Source: Azospirillaceae bacterium (GTDB lineage Bacteria; Pseudomonadota; Alphaproteobacteria; Azospirillales; Azospirillaceae). From it: 63,682 nucleotides of DNA. Both the position numbers and the translations under genes were made by a program. Shown piece by piece: positions 49,901-61,284 of this stretch. The notes under the pieces are model-generated. The model saw only the letters and a program-made list of their open reading frames with translations. It was not told the origin of the DNA and searched no databases. Positions within the stretch are counted from its first letter, which is position 1. Each line of letters begins with the position of its first letter. Location: positions 1-63,682 of the forward strand of contig JARLIO010000008.1 of the NCBI GenBank assembly GCA_031291675.1, read 5' to 3'.

Positions 49901-52469
49901 GGCTGAAATAGGCATTGACCAACAGGTTGGAGATTTCCGGCAGGCTGACCGCCAGCGGTTCGAGGGTCGCGGCCAGGGCCGGGCCATCCTGGAGCAGCGC
50001 GGGCCGGCGTAATGACTGGCGTGCGGATTCCACGAGACCCAGGGCGAGGTTCGCCGGGCTTTCCGCCTCCTGCCCCGGGGGCAGCGGCGGTCGGGGCAGG
50101 GCTGTGAGGTGCTCGGCCAGTGCGGCCAGCAGGGAGGACAGGGCGCGCGGGTTGCTGTCATCGGTCAGCAGCAGATCGAGGACCGCGGCCCGTTGCGCCG
50201 TCGCGAAATAGCGCTCGCGGTAGGCCATCGTGCTGTCACTCAATTCCAGCAGGACTTCCAACGTCGCCTCGTCGCGGCTGCCGGCCTGGGTGATCCCGGT
50301 GCCACGCAGGATCGAGACCAGTTGGCTGGCCCCTTCGAGCCGGCGGCCCAGGTCCAGGAAGCGCCAGCCGGGCCCGCGGGTCATGCTGACTTGCTCCAGG
50401 CCGACCAGGGCGGCCAGAACCGTGACCAGCTCATCCAGCCGCATCAGCATCGCGCTGTCGCTTCGTTTTTTGGGCCCCGGCGCCTCGCTGAGGCGCTCGA
50501 GCTGGGTGATGGTGCGCCACAGATCGAGCGACAGCCGGTCGCGGACCCCGGCCGAGGCGCGGCGCAGCCGCTGGATGTTGCCCCCCAGGCTGTTGGCCAG
50601 ACTGGAATCAAATAGCGCCGCCTGCAAGGCCTGACGCAGGGCCGAGGGATTATCGGTCGGGTCGTCGAGTTGCCAGGGCAGGATCCCGGTCCAGCGCGCC
50701 AGGCGAACCAGCGGCACGATCTCGCGCTGCACCCCCGGGCGGGTTCCGTCGACCAGCCGGCTGTGCAGGGCGCGCAGCACACGCACCTGGCTGTCGGCAC
50801 GCTCGGCGTAGCGACCGAGCCAGAACAGGCTGTCGGCGACGCGCGAGGGCAGATCACCGCGAACCGGGGTGACGTCGCTGGTCCGGGTTTCCGGGCCGGG
50901 TGACGGTTGGACCGCGACCACGCCCTCGGTCGCCCGCGATTCCAGGATCCAGGTATCCTTGCTGCCGCCACCACGCTGCATCGAGACGACCAGCCGGCCC
51001 GGGGCGGTCGACATCCGGGTCAGGCCGCCCGGCATGGCGATGTAGCCGTCGGCGGTTGCCGCGAGATAGACCCGCAGCACCAGCGGGCGCGGCTGCATCT
51101 TGTCATCCTGCCAGCACGGGGCGGTCGACAGCGCCACGCGTTCCTGGGCCACGAAATCGAACGGCCGGTGGCGGATGCGCTGGACCAGTGCGGCCTTGTC
51201 GTCATAGGCCAGTTCCGCGCCGAAAATTGGCTCGCCGCCCAGGGCGACAAAGGCCGGCTTGATCACCAGGCTGGCCAGATGTTCGGTGACATAGGCCCGT
51301 TCGGCATCCGAACCGCACCACCAGATCTTGACCCCGGGGAGTTTGAGTTCTTCGCCCAGCATCTCGCGGCATAACATCGGCAGGAACGGTTTGAAGCTGG
51401 CGGACTCCATGATGCCGCTGCCCAGGGCGTTGGCGACCGTCACGGTGCCGGCGCGGACGGCCTGAACCAGGCCGGCGACCCCGAGGGAGCTGTCGGCGCG
51501 CAGTTCCAGCGGATCACAGTAATTATCGTCGAGCCGGCGCAGGATGACGTCGACCGGCTCCAGCCCCGACAGGGTCTTCAGATAGACCGCCCGGTCGCGA
51601 ACCGTCAGGTCGCCGCCTTCGACCAGGGTGATGCCGAGATGGCGGGCGAGATAGGCGTGTTCGAAATAGGTCTCGTTGTAGGGGCCGGGCGTCAGCAGGA
51701 CGATACGCGGTTGATCGCGGCGCGGCGCGATCCGCGCCAGGGTCTCGCGGACGGCGACGAAAAAGGGTGACAGGCGTTGGACCCGGCAGTCGCGAAACGG
51801 CTCGGGCAGCACCCGGCTGATCACGGCGCGGTTCTCCAGCGCATAGCCGGCGCCGGAAGGTGATTGGGTCCGGTCGCCCAGCACCCACCAGCGGCCATCC
51901 GAGGCCCGGGCCAGGTCGACGGCATAGAGATGCAGATAAATACCGCCGGTCGGGCGGGTGCCGTGCAGGGAACGGAGAAAGCCGGGATCGGCATGAAGCA
52001 ATGCCGCCGGCACCCGGCCGCTGCGCACCAGGGTCTGTGGGCCATAGAGGTCGCCCAGGATCATGTTGAGCAGGGTTGCCCGCTGGATCAGGCCGGCCTC
52101 AATCGCCTTCCACTCATGGCTCGGGATCAGCAGCGGAACCAGATCCAGCGGCCAGGGGCGCTCCATGCCCTGGGGATCACCATAGATGTTGTAGGTGACG
52201 CCGTTCTGGCGCAACAGGCGGCGGGCTTCCTCCCACCGTTCGCCCATCAGCTCGGGTTCGGTCGGCCCCAGCGCCCGCATGAAGCTCTGCCAATGCGGAC
52301 GCAGGCTGCCATGGCCGGTCACCATCTCGTCATAGATCGCGCCGCCGCCATAGCCGAAGCTGTCGACATCGCCGAACAAGGACGGTTGTGACGACGGGTC
52401 CGCCGCCGCCACGCGGGGGAAATCCCAGCCGACCTGATCGGGTGCGGGGAACGAAGCGCTTTCAGCCAA
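49878..52469 (-). CDS. Fused circularly permuted ATP-grasp and alpha-E domain protein
   Basis: An 863-residue protein. The N-terminal circularly permuted ATP-grasp domain (DUF404/DUF407 type, about 80-480) shows VTYNIYGDPQGMERPWPLDL, IPSHEWKAIEAGLIQRATLL, NMILGDLYG, LLTPGPYNETYFEHAYLARH, LGITLVEGGDL and VTVANALGSGIMESASFKPF. The C-terminal alpha-E helical domain (about 550-860) begins SRVADSLFWLGRYAERADSQ. ATP-grasp members activate a carboxylate as acyl phosphate to ligate it to an amine. Relatives usually have the two domains in separate genes; here they are fused. Eight bases overlap the upstream DUF2126 gene. Comparative genomics has placed this set in a predicted peptide-ligation/modification system with no proven substrate. 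Confidence 0.88.
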   Translation of the reverse strand: MAESASFPAPDQVGWDFPRVAAADPSSQPSLFGDVDSFGYGGGAIYDEMVTGHGSLRPHWQSFMRALGPTEPELMGERWEEARRLLRQNGVTYNIYGDPQGMERPWPLDLVPLLIPSHEWKAIEAGLIQRATLLNMILGDLYGPQTLVRSGRVPAALLHADPGFLRSLHGTRPTGGIYLHLYAVDLARASDGRWWVLGDRTQSPSGAGYALENRAVISRVLPEPFRDCRVQRLSPFFVAVRETLARIAPRRDQPRIVLLTPGPYNETYFEHAYLARHLGITLVEGGDLTVRDRAVYLKTLSGLEPVDVILRRLDDNYCDPLELRADSSLGVAGLVQAVRAGTVTVANALGSGIMESASFKPFLPMLCREMLGEELKLPGVKIWWCGSDAERAYVTEHLASLVIKPAFVALGGEPIFGAELAYDDKAALVQRIRHRPFDFVAQERVALSTAPCWQDDKMQPRPLVLRVYLAATADGYIAMPGGLTRMSTAPGRLVVSMQRGGGSKDTWILESRATEGVVAVQPSPGPETRTSDVTPVRGDLPSRVADSLFWLGRYAERADSQVRVLRALHSRLVDGTRPGVQREIVPLVRLARWTGILPWQLDDPTDNPSALRQALQAALFDSSLANSLGGNIQRLRRASAGVRDRLSLDLWRTITQLERLSEAPGPKKRSDSAMLMRLDELVTVLAALVGLEQVSMTRGPGWRFLDLGRRLEGASQLVSILRGTGITQAGSRDEATLEVLLELSDSTMAYRERYFATAQRAAVLDLLLTDDSNPRALSSLLAALAEHLTALPRPPLPPGQEAESPANLALGLVESARQSLRRPALLQDGPALAATLEPLAVSLPEISNLLVNAYFSHAFARPA

Positions 52470-55400
52470 GGCGAAGATCTAACGTCAGAGGAAATTCAGG
52501 ATTTCGGGTTTCGAGCGGCACCGACAAGGGCCCCGGGGTATGCCCCAAGGCCTGGAACCGGGCCAGACGGCGGCCTTCCGCCTCGTTGGCATTGATCGGA
52601 AAGGTATCATGGGCGCGACCGCCGGGATGGGCAACGTGATAGGTGCAGCCGCCCATTGATCGTTCGGACCAGGTGTCGATCAGATCAAAGGTCAGCGGAC
52701 TGTGCACCGGGATGGTCGGGTGCAGGCATGACGCTGGTTGCCAGGCGCGATAGCGGACCCCGGCAACGAACTCGCCGTCGACCCCGGTCGGGTGCAGCGG
52801 GACGCGGCGACCGTTGCAGGTCACCGCATGCCGGGCGCCGACCAGGCCCTTGACCGTGACCTGCAATCGTTCGACGGAACTGTCGACAAAGCGCACGGTG
52901 CCACCACCACCGGGCTCCTCGCCCAGGACGTTCCACGGCTCCAGCGCCTGACGCAGTTCCAGCGTGATGCCCTGGATCGTGACATCGCCATATTTCGGGA
53001 AGCGGAAATTGTAGTGCGGCGAGAACCACAATTCATCGAATGGATAGCCATGGTCGCGCAGATCAGCCAGCACGTCGGCGAGATCCTGCTGGACGAAATG
53101 GGGCAGCAGGAAGCGATCGTGCAATTCGGTGCCCCAACGCACCAGCCGATTGACATAGGGCCTTTTCCAGAACCGGGCGATCAGGGCGCGCAGCAACAAT
53201 TGCTGGGTCAGGCTCATCTGGGCATGGGGCGGCATCTCGAAGCCGCGGAACTCGACCAGCCCTTGGCGTCCCGCGGTGGAATCGGGCGAATACAACTTGT
53301 CGATACAGAATTCGGCCCGATGGGTATTGCCCTGCATGTCGGTCAGCAGGTGGCGCAGGACCCGGTCGATCAGCCAGGGCGGACAATTGTTGGTGGTGCA
53401 AGCAATATCGATCTGCTTGAACGCGATTTCGAGCTCATAGAGCGAATCGTTGCGCGCCTCGTCGACCCGCGGGGCCTGGCTGGTCGGCCCGATGAACAGG
53501 CCGGAGAACAGGTAGGACAGCGCCGGATGGTTCTGCCAGTAGGTCACCAGGCTGCGCAGCAGATCGGGCCGGCGCAGGAACGGGCTGTCGGCGGGATTGG
53601 CGCCACCGACAACAATATGGTTGCCGCCGCCGGTGCCGGTATGGCGGCCGTCGATCATGAATTTCTCGGTGCCCAGGCGGGCCTGGCGCGCCTCCTCATA
53701 CAGCGTGGTCGTGGTCGCCACCATCTCCTCCCAGTTATGGGCGGGATGGATGTTGACCTCGATGACGCCCGGGTCCGGCGTCACCGCCAGCATGTTGAGC
53801 CGGGGATCGCGCGGTGGCTGATAGCCTTCCAGGATCACCGGGAGATTCAGCTCGACCGCGGTTTCCTCGATCAACGCCACGAGGTCGAGGTAATCCTCAA
53901 GATAGGACATCGGGGGCAGGAAGATATAGATCCGGCCGCCGCGGGGCTCGACGCACAGCGCGGTTCGCACCACCCACCAGGCGGATTCCCCTTTTCCCAG
54001 CGGCTGGCTGCGCAGCTCGGCCATCATTTTCTGGGCCTGCTGGCGGATCTGCTCCGGCTTGGGTGCGTTGGCGGGCTGCTGGCGCTGCGGGACCATGTGC
54101 GGCGGCAGCGGCGGCCTTGTGTCGAATGGATCCTGTTCCCAATGATAGGGATATTCGGTCTGCGAGACCCAGGGCAGTGACCCCAGCGGCAGGCGGTAGC
54201 CGACCGGGCTGTCACCGGGCGCCAGGATCAGGCGCCCCTGGCGCAGCGGCCAGGGGCTGGACAGCCATACCGGACCGAACTGCTCGTGGCGACGACTGAT
54301 CGGCAGGGCGAAGCCGACGGGCGTGCCCAGGCCGCGTTCGAATACCCGGGCCAGCCGGGCGCGTTCCTCGGCGTCTTCGAGCTTGCTGTCGAGCGGATCG
54401 ACATTGACCGGCAACTGGCTCTCGCGGCGCAGGTAATGCCAGGGATCTTCAAACGCTTCGCGGATCAGCGCCTTGTCGATGTTCATTTTCCCGGCCAGGG
54501 TCGCCAGGAACAGCCCGGCCTCGGCGGTGCCCAGGCCGTAATCAACATGGTCGCGGGCCAGAAGCTCGTCATTGGCCCAGAGCGGCTGGCCGTCGCGGCG
54601 CCAATACAGGCTGAGCGCCCAGCGCGGCAGCGATTCGCCCGGATACCATTTGCCCTGGCCGTAATGGATCAACCCCTTCGGGGCAAAGCGGGCCTTGAGC
54701 CGTTCGATCAGATTCCCGGCGAAATAGCGCTTGGTCGGGCCGAGCGCCGCGGTGTTCCATTCGGCGCCGTCCATATTGTCGATCGAGACGAAGGTCGGTT
54801 CGCCGCCCATGGTCAGGCGGACATCGCCGGCGACCAGCTCCTCGTCGATGCGATGGCCCAGGGCCTCGATGCTGTGCCAGTGGCTGTCGGTGTAGGGCTT
54901 GGTAACGCGCGGCGCTTCGTTGAACCGCGTCACCGACATCGTGTGCTCGAATTCGACCTCGCACTCGTCGACGGCACCGGAAATCGGCGCGGCGGAGGAG
55001 GCGTCGGGGGTACAGGCCAGCGGGATATGGCCTTCACCGGCCAGCAGGCCGGAGGTCGGGTCCAGGCCAACCCAGCCGGCGCCGGGAAGATAGACTTCCG
55101 TCCAGGCATGAAGGTCGGTGAAATCATGCTCGGTACCGCTGGGGCCGTCCAGGGCCTTCTGGTCGGCGGTCAGCTGGATCAGGTAGCCCGAGACGAAGCG
55201 GGCTGCCAGACCGAGATGGCGCAGGATCTGGACCAGCAGCCAGGCACTGTCGCGGCACGAACCCGAAGCCCGGGTCAGCGTGTCCTCGCAGGATTGAATG
55301 CCCGGTTCCAACCGGATGAGGTAGCGGATCTCCTGTGACAACTGGCTGTTCAGCGCGACCAGGAAATCGATCGTCGGCCGCGCGGTCCGGTCAATATCGT

Positions 55401-55794
55401 CGAGATATTGTTGCAGCAGCGGCCCGACGGGCTCGGCCTCAAGATAGGGACGCAGTTCGCGGCGCAGCGCCCCGTCATAGGCGAAAGGGATCGATTCCGC
55501 ACCTTTCTCAAGGAAGAAGTCGAAAGGATTGATGACCTGCATTTCTGCGATCAGGTTGACTTCGACGACAAACTCCCGCGTCTTCTCCGGGAACATCAGA
55601 CGAGCCAAATAATTTGACTGAGGGTCCTGCTGCCAGTTCAGGAAATGTTGTTGGGGTTCAATCCGAAGCGAATAGCTGTGAATCGGGGTTCGACAGTGGG
55701 GCGCCGGGCGCAACCGGATCGTCTGTGGCCCCAGTGAAACCAAGCGGTCGTAGCGGTAGCGTGTCTTGTGATTCAACGCAACGTGAATTGACAT
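52462..55794 (-). CDS. DUF2126 large transglutaminase-like protein, first gene of the ATP-grasp/alpha-E operon
   Basis: About 1110 residues. The N-terminal third is a Bact_transglu_N plus transglutaminase core: MSIHVALNHKTRYRYDRLVS, GPQTIRLRPAPHCRTPIHSY, catalytic Cys in SGSCRDSAWLLVQIL, His in DLHAWTEVYLPGAGW and Asp in GLDPTSGL. The remainder is DUF2126, including GEPTFVSIDNMDGAEWNTAA, YPYHWEQDPFDTRP, HTGTGGGNHIVVGGANPADS and RFRDVHNCP-like positions replaced by HYNFRFPKYGDV. The C-terminal region resembles glutamine synthetase/GCS-like amidoligase folds, as noted for this family. ATG 55792-55794 is chosen because homology begins there. It heads the operon with the fused ATP-grasp gene overlapping its end. 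Confidence 0.85.
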   Translation of the reverse strand: MSIHVALNHKTRYRYDRLVSLGPQTIRLRPAPHCRTPIHSYSLRIEPQQHFLNWQQDPQSNYLARLMFPEKTREFVVEVNLIAEMQVINPFDFFLEKGAESIPFAYDGALRRELRPYLEAEPVGPLLQQYLDDIDRTARPTIDFLVALNSQLSQEIRYLIRLEPGIQSCEDTLTRASGSCRDSAWLLVQILRHLGLAARFVSGYLIQLTADQKALDGPSGTEHDFTDLHAWTEVYLPGAGWVGLDPTSGLLAGEGHIPLACTPDASSAAPISGAVDECEVEFEHTMSVTRFNEAPRVTKPYTDSHWHSIEALGHRIDEELVAGDVRLTMGGEPTFVSIDNMDGAEWNTAALGPTKRYFAGNLIERLKARFAPKGLIHYGQGKWYPGESLPRWALSLYWRRDGQPLWANDELLARDHVDYGLGTAEAGLFLATLAGKMNIDKALIREAFEDPWHYLRRESQLPVNVDPLDSKLEDAEERARLARVFERGLGTPVGFALPISRRHEQFGPVWLSSPWPLRQGRLILAPGDSPVGYRLPLGSLPWVSQTEYPYHWEQDPFDTRPPLPPHMVPQRQQPANAPKPEQIRQQAQKMMAELRSQPLGKGESAWWVVRTALCVEPRGGRIYIFLPPMSYLEDYLDLVALIEETAVELNLPVILEGYQPPRDPRLNMLAVTPDPGVIEVNIHPAHNWEEMVATTTTLYEEARQARLGTEKFMIDGRHTGTGGGNHIVVGGANPADSPFLRRPDLLRSLVTYWQNHPALSYLFSGLFIGPTSQAPRVDEARNDSLYELEIAFKQIDIACTTNNCPPWLIDRVLRHLLTDMQGNTHRAEFCIDKLYSPDSTAGRQGLVEFRGFEMPPHAQMSLTQQLLLRALIARFWKRPYVNRLVRWGTELHDRFLLPHFVQQDLADVLADLRDHGYPFDELWFSPHYNFRFPKYGDVTIQGITLELRQALEPWNVLGEEPGGGGTVRFVDSSVERLQVTVKGLVGARHAVTCNGRRVPLHPTGVDGEFVAGVRYRAWQPASCLHPTIPVHSPLTFDLIDTWSERSMGGCTYHVAHPGGRAHDTFPINANEAEGRRLARFQALGHTPGPLSVPLETRNPEFPLTLDLRLG

Positions 55795-56011
55795 AAGCCC
55801 ATCCCTGGATAGTGCATTGACGCGCGAATGTGTCCGACCGGTCCCGCGGCGCAAATTCTCAGGGATCGTAACATCAACAGCGGGCGAGTGCTAACCGTTA
55901 CCGGGTCGGCACAGAATTCTCATGACCCCGCCGCCGGGGGGCGCTTTCGGGCGCGCCGCGGCCGTGGCCCCCGGCACCGGTGACCGCGGCGGGCAAGGAC
56001 CGAAACCCGCA

Positions 56012-58864
56012 TCAGCCGTGGGCGATCCGTTTGGCATGGAGCGCAAGATAGGGGGCGAGATAGCGGCCGGTATAGCTGGCCGACACCGTGGCCACCTGTT
56101 CGGGTGTCCCGGCGGCGACGATTTCGCCACCGCCGTCGCCACCCTCCGGGCCCAGATCGATGATCCAGTCGGCGGTCTTGATGACCTCCAGATTGTGTTC
56201 GATCACCACGACCGTATTGCCCTGCTCGACCAGGGCTTGCAGCACTTCGAGCAGCTTGCGCACGTCCTCGAAATGGAGTCCGGTCGTCGGCTCGTCGAGG
56301 ATGTAGAGCGTCTTGCCTGTGGCGCGGCGCGCCAGCTCCTTGGCCAGCTTGACCCGCTGGGCCTCGCCGCCCGACAGCGTCGTCGCCGACTGGCCGATCT
56401 TGACATAGCCCAGCCCGACCCGGGCCAGCGTTTCCAGCTTGTCGCGGATCGCGGGGACCGCCTTGAAGAAGGTGGCGCCTTCCTCGACGGTCATGTCCAG
56501 GCAGTCGGCGATGGTCTTGTCGCGATAATGGATGTCCAGTGTCTCGCGGTTATAGCGTTTGCCGTGGCAGACGTCGCAGGTGACATAGACGTCGGGCAGG
56601 AAGTGCATTTCGATCTTGATGACGCCATCGCCCTGGCAGGCTTCGCAGCGCCCGCCCTTGACGTTGAACGAAAAGCGCCCGGGACCGTAACCCCGGACCT
56701 TGGCCTCGGGCAGCCCGGCATACCAGTCGCGGATCGGGGTAAAGGCGCCGGTATAGGTCGCGGGGTTGCTTCGCGGGGTCCGGCCGATCGGTGACTGGTC
56801 GATATCGACGATCTTGTCGAGGAAGGCCAGTCCCTTGATCGTGTCATGCGCGCCCGGATGCTCCCGGGCACCATTGAGGGCGCGGGCGACGGCCTTGTAC
56901 AAGGTCTCGATGATCAGGGTCGATTTGCCGCCGCCCGAGACCCCGGTGACGCAGGTGAAGGTTCCCAAAGGGATCTGTGTCGTGAGATTCTTCAAATTGT
57001 TGGCGCGGGCGTTGACGATCTCGATCTGCTGATCGGGATGGCCGGGCCGACGGTGCTGTGGTACGGCGATGGCGCGCTTGCCGGTCAGATACTGGGCCGT
57101 CAGGCTTTCGCTGACCTGCATCACCGCTTGCGGCGTGCCCGATGCGATCACCGAGCCGCCATGGATCCCCGCCGCCGGCCCCATATCAACCAGCCAGTCG
57201 GCACTGCGGATCGCATCCTCGTCATGTTCGACCACCAGAACCGTATTGCCGAGATCGCGCAGCCGCTTCAAGGTCATCAGCAGCCGGTCATTGTCGCGCT
57301 GATGCAGGCCAATGCTGGGCTCGTCGAGGACATAGAGCACGCCTGTCAGTCCGGAACCAATCTGCGAGGCCAGGCGGATGCGCTGGCTTTCCCCGCCGGA
57401 CAAGGTGCCGGAGTTGCGCGCCAGCGTCAGATATTCCAGGCCGACATTGTTCAGAAAACCCAGCCTTTCGTTGATTTCCTTGAGAATGCGGGCGCTGATT
57501 TCGCGATCCTTGGGGCGCAGGCGATCACCAAGGCCGTTGAACCAGGCGGCCGCGGCCTTGATCGACAGGGCCGAGACCTGGGCGATGGTCAGGCCATCGA
57601 TCTTGACCGCCAGCGCCTCGGGTTTGAGCCGGTCGCCATGGCAGGTCTCACAGGGTTGGCTTGACTGATATTTGCTCAGATCCTCCTTGACCCAATTGCT
57701 GTCGGTTTCACGCCAGCGCCGTTCGATATTGCGGATCACGCCCTCGAACGGTTTGTTGACCTCGATCTTGCGGATGCCATCGTCATAGTTGATCAGCACC
57801 GGGACCGTGCCGGTGCCATAGAGAATGGCCTCGCGCGCCGGCTCGGGCAGGTCCTGCCATGGGGTGTCGATCGTGGCGCCGAAATGGCGGGCCAGACAGT
57901 CCAGGGTTTGGAGATAGTATTTCGACGAGGATCCGGCCCAGGGCGCGACGGCGCCATCGCGCAGCGTCAGGCGGTCATCGGGCACCACCAGCAACGGATC
58001 AAAGTGCAGCTTGACCCCGAGGCCGTCGCACGCCGGGCAGGCGCCAAAGGGATTGTTGAAGCTGAACAGCCGCGGCTCGATCTCGTCAATGGTGAAGCCG
58101 CTGACCGGGCAGGCGAATTTGGCGGAAAAAGTGACCTGTTCCCCGGTGTCGGGGTTCAGCGCGAACACGAGGCCGTCTGACAGACCCAGCGCGGTTTCCA
58201 GGGAATCGGCGAGACGGTTGCCCAGTCCCTCACGGACGACGAGACGGTCGACGACGACATCGATATCATGCTTGATCTTCTTGTTGAGCGCCGGGACCTC
58301 GTCGATTTCCATCAGCTTGCCGTCAACGCGCAAGCGCTGAAAACCGCGCTTGCGCAGCTCGAGTATGTCCTTTTTGTATTCGCCTTTGCGGCCGCGGACC
58401 ACCGGGGCGATCAGGTACAGGCGGGCGCCTTCCGGCATCGCCTGGATCCGATCCGCCATCTGGCTGACGGTCTGGCTTTCGATCGGCAACCCGGTTGCCG
58501 GTGAATAGGGGATGCCGACGCGGGCGAACAACAGGCGCATATAGTCATAGATCTCGGTGACGGTGCCAACCGTCGACCGGGGATTGCGCGACGTCGTCTT
58601 CTGCTCGATCGAGATCGCCGGCGACAGTCCGTCAATGCTGTCGACATCGGGCTTTTGCATCAGTTCCAGGAACTGGCGGGCATAGGCCGACAGGCTTTCG
58701 ACGTAGCGGCGCTGGCCCTCGGCATAGATGGTGTCGAAAGCCAGCGAGCTTTTGCCGGAACCGCTGAGCCCGGTGATCACGATCAACTGATCACGCGGCA
58801 GGTCAACGTCGATATTCTTGAGATTATGTTCGCGCGCGCCGCGGACCGAAATGAATTTGTTCAT
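56012..58864 (-). CDS. uvrA: Excinuclease ABC subunit A
   Basis: A 950-residue nucleotide-excision-repair ATPase. Start [21 protein letters not shown]-terminal Walker [11 protein letters not shown] followed by [20 protein letters not shown]; first zinc module [20 protein letters not shown] with ACPACDGLG; signature [20 protein letters not shown]-terminal Walker [11 protein letters not shown]; second zinc module [20 protein letters not shown] with CDVCHGKR. The first module has CPVS in place of CPxC, a common alphaproteobacterial variant. It recognises bulky DNA damage with UvrB. Lies divergent from ssb with one membrane gene in between, a slightly altered version of the frequent uvrA-ssb pairing. 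Confidence 0.97.
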   Translation of the reverse strand: MNKFISVRGAREHNLKNIDVDLPRDQLIVITGLSGSGKSSLAFDTIYAEGQRRYVESLSAYARQFLELMQKPDVDSIDGLSPAISIEQKTTSRNPRSTVGTVTEIYDYMRLLFARVGIPYSPATGLPIESQTVSQMADRIQAMPEGARLYLIAPVVRGRKGEYKKDILELRKRGFQRLRVDGKLMEIDEVPALNKKIKHDIDVVVDRLVVREGLGNRLADSLETALGLSDGLVFALNPDTGEQVTFSAKFACPVSGFTIDEIEPRLFSFNNPFGACPACDGLGVKLHFDPLLVVPDDRLTLRDGAVAPWAGSSSKYYLQTLDCLARHFGATIDTPWQDLPEPAREAILYGTGTVPVLINYDDGIRKIEVNKPFEGVIRNIERRWRETDSNWVKEDLSKYQSSQPCETCHGDRLKPEALAVKIDGLTIAQVSALSIKAAAAWFNGLGDRLRPKDREISARILKEINERLGFLNNVGLEYLTLARNSGTLSGGESQRIRLASQIGSGLTGVLYVLDEPSIGLHQRDNDRLLMTLKRLRDLGNTVLVVEHDEDAIRSADWLVDMGPAAGIHGGSVIASGTPQAVMQVSESLTAQYLTGKRAIAVPQHRRPGHPDQQIEIVNARANNLKNLTTQIPLGTFTCVTGVSGGGKSTLIIETLYKAVARALNGAREHPGAHDTIKGLAFLDKIVDIDQSPIGRTPRSNPATYTGAFTPIRDWYAGLPEAKVRGYGPGRFSFNVKGGRCEACQGDGVIKIEMHFLPDVYVTCDVCHGKRYNRETLDIHYRDKTIADCLDMTVEEGATFFKAVPAIRDKLETLARVGLGYVKIGQSATTLSGGEAQRVKLAKELARRATGKTLYILDEPTTGLHFEDVRKLLEVLQALVEQGNTVVVIEHNLEVIKTADWIIDLGPEGGDGGGEIVAAGTPEQVATVSASYTGRYLAPYLALHAKRIAHG

Positions 58865-59039
58865 GAGACGTTCTTATCAGAATTCGACCCGGAGCGGCAA
58901 GGGCGGGCCGCGAGAATCGGCCTGCGAAGCGCACGGCGTCAAGGACCGAACCCCCGTCCGGGCGGGCGCGGCGATCCAGCATATGGTTCGCGGCTGCGGA
59001 AATTGCCAGGGCCGGGACCCTAGCTTCGCGGAACGGCGT

Positions 59040-60266
59040 CTACGAAGCGATCGTGGTGACCGGGTCGCGGGACGCGGATCTCAGCCGCGGTACCGCCATC
59101 GTCACCGGAAAACGCCGGACCACGATGAAACCGAGGATGAACAGGACGATCAACGCAACCAACGGCTTCAACCAGACATCGGTGGGCCGATAAATCCAGT
59201 CGCCATACATGTGCGTCCCCAGAGCCAGGGCCAGACCGGCAGCGATCCAGCCCGCCCGGTCGCGGTGATCGTACCACCAGCGGGCGCCCGCGAACAAACC
59301 CAGCAACGCCGCCAGATTCATGTAGGAACCGAGCTCGGTTCTCGGGTTGAAATCAAGGAGATAGCATTCGCAGGCGGCGAGAATCACGAGCGCGGCGTCG
59401 ATCGGCCGCAGTCGCCGCGTCGCCGCGACACACAGGGCCAGCGTGGCCAGGGCGGTGGCAAAGCGCAGCGCGGTGGCCGCGTTCTCGGAAATCCCGAGGC
59501 CGAATCGGTCCAGCATCATCGTGATTTCGTTCCAGCGGCCGATCCCGGGTTCGGCGGCGACGGTCAATTTATGGACCATGCTCAGATATTGACCGGCGAC
59601 ATAGCCGGGGTCGGGATTGAAGAACGGCAGCAGAAGCACGAAAGCCAGTCCGAGGGCGAGCCGCGATCGCATCATCGGGTAGACCACGACGCAAACCAGC
59701 ACCATGACCAGGGCCAGGGGCTTGATCGCCGTCGCCAGCGCCAGCCAGGCCGCCGCGTGGCGCCAGCGTCGGTCGGCCATGGCGACCGCGGTCAGCATCA
59801 TCAGCGCGGCCAGGATGATCTCGCTTTGCGAGCGCATGATATTGACGGTCGCGGCCGGCAACGCCAGAAGCAGCGCCCAGGCCAGCGCGCCGCGCGGTGC
59901 GGCGGGCAGGAACAAGGGGGCCAGTCGCACCAAGGCCAGTGTAAACAGCCCGACCTGAACCAGGCGCCATAGAATGTCGCCGAACCACAACGGTGGCAAA
60001 GCGAAGGGGGTGAACAGCACGGCGCTGGAGGGCAAATAGAGAAAGCCGTGAATCCCCGGACCGTAAATATTGTGCCCGCTCCACCAGGTCAAAGTTGCCT
60101 GCCGGTACACATGGGTCACGGACGAGGTCGGATGGACCAGGACCTTCGCGGTCAGTCCCACCAATGTCGTGATCCACAAAGTCCAGGCAATTTGCTCCAA
60201 CGTCCGCCAGGCGGCGCGGCGGTTGAGCGTCGGGCAGGTGATGAACGACAGGGACAGCGGGGTCAT
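59040..60266 (-). CDS. GT87-type integral membrane glycosyltransferase (DUF2029)
   Basis: A 408-residue membrane protein with about ten hydrophobic helices. The loop after the first helix reads [39 protein letters not shown], typical of GT87/ArnT-fold C-type glycosyltransferases that use lipid-linked mannose or similar donors. [40 protein letters not shown], and [20 protein letters not shown] follow the family pattern. The sugar and acceptor are unknown. It is inserted between uvrA and ssb. Confidence 0.8.
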   Translation of the reverse strand: MTPLSLSFITCPTLNRRAAWRTLEQIAWTLWITTLVGLTAKVLVHPTSSVTHVYRQATLTWWSGHNIYGPGIHGFLYLPSSAVLFTPFALPPLWFGDILWRLVQVGLFTLALVRLAPLFLPAAPRGALAWALLLALPAATVNIMRSQSEIILAALMMLTAVAMADRRWRHAAAWLALATAIKPLALVMVLVCVVVYPMMRSRLALGLAFVLLLPFFNPDPGYVAGQYLSMVHKLTVAAEPGIGRWNEITMMLDRFGLGISENAATALRFATALATLALCVAATRRLRPIDAALVILAACECYLLDFNPRTELGSYMNLAALLGLFAGARWWYDHRDRAGWIAAGLALALGTHMYGDWIYRPTDVWLKPLVALIVLFILGFIVVRRFPVTMAVPRLRSASRDPVTTIAS

Positions 60267-60594
60267 GGGGGGGATGGCTCAAGGAATTCGACAGTGTGTC
60301 CCCGCCTTTTACCCCGTTTGTTCCGGCCATGGGGGAGAATTCGTCAAATTATCGGCGGCTGGAGCCATGTGCCGGATGCCGGGCATGGCGCGGGCACCCG
60401 GTCAGAGCCGGTCTGCATCCTGCCCCGTCGGAAGCGCTGGCGGGGCAGGGCACATCGGTGTAAGGCTTGGGGTAAAGGCAGAACAGGCACGAGGAACCGC
60501 GCGACCAATACGCCCGACGACGCCGGACCCGCTCCGGTTTCGCTGTCGGTGCGCGGCGGTCGCCGGCGGATCGTTGAGAAAGGCGAACAGCGAC

Positions 60595-61146
60595 ATGGCG
60601 GGTAGCGTCAACAAGGTGATCTTGATCGGAAACCTGGGCAAGGACCCCGAAATCCGGTCGATGCAGAATGGCGGTCGGGTCGCCAGCTTCAGCGTGGCGA
60701 CCTCCGAGCAATGGAAAGACAAGGCATCCGGCGAGCGCAAAGAGCGGACGGAGTGGCACCGGGTTGTCGTCTTCAATGACAACCTCGTCGGCATCGTCGA
60801 ACGTTACGTCAAGAAGGGTTCCCGGATTTACGTCGAAGGACAATTGGAAACCCGCAAATACACCGACAGCAGTGGCGCCGAGCGTTACGCCACCGAAGTC
60901 GTGCTGCGTCAGTTCCGCGGTGAAATCACGCTTCTGGACCGGGTCGGCGAAGGCGCTGGCGCGGCCGGGGGCGGCGCTGGCGCCGGGGGCGGTTACGGCG
61001 GCGACGAGCGCGGCGGTGGCGCCTATGGCGGCGGCGCTCGCAGTGGTGGCGCCGCCGGACCGGGCGGTGCGGCCGGTGGTGGTTTTGGCGGCGGCGGTCG
61101 GGGCGCGCCGGCACCGGACGATCTGGACGACGAAATCCCGTTCTGA
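60595..61146 (+). CDS. ssb: Single-stranded DNA-binding protein
   Basis: About 183 residues. The OB fold starts [40 protein letters not shown], with [39 protein letters not shown] Gly/Ala-rich flexible linker (residues 120-170) leads to the conserved acidic tip DDLDDEIPF that recruits repair and replication partners. Start ATG 60595 is clear by homology. The linker's repetitive GGCGGC-rich codons could slip. A strong intrinsic terminator follows the stop by 30 bp. Confidence 0.97.
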   Translation: MAGSVNKVILIGNLGKDPEIRSMQNGGRVASFSVATSEQWKDKASGERKERTEWHRVVVFNDNLVGIVERYVKKGSRIYVEGQLETRKYTDSSGAERYATEVVLRQFRGEITLLDRVGEGAGAAGGGAGAGGGYGGDERGGGAYGGGARSGGAAGPGGAAGGGFGGGGRGAPAPDDLDDEIPF

Positions 61147-61175
61147 CTGTCACCAAATTTGACTGTCAATAAGTG

Positions 61176-61206
61176 TGGCGGAGGTCGTAAGACTTCCGCC
61201 ATTTTT
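61176..61206 (+). terminator. Intrinsic terminator of ssb
   Basis: TGGCGGAGGTC (61176-61186) and GACTTCCGCCA (61191-61201) pair along 11 bp with one G-T wobble and a GTAA loop, followed directly by TTTTT. It is the clearest classical terminator in the window. Confidence 0.9.
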
Positions 61207-61284
61207 CATATTGTGTTCTGTTTTTGTTCGCCTCTATGATCGCTGCGCTTATGACCACCATGGCGAGGCGACAACAGTGGATAA

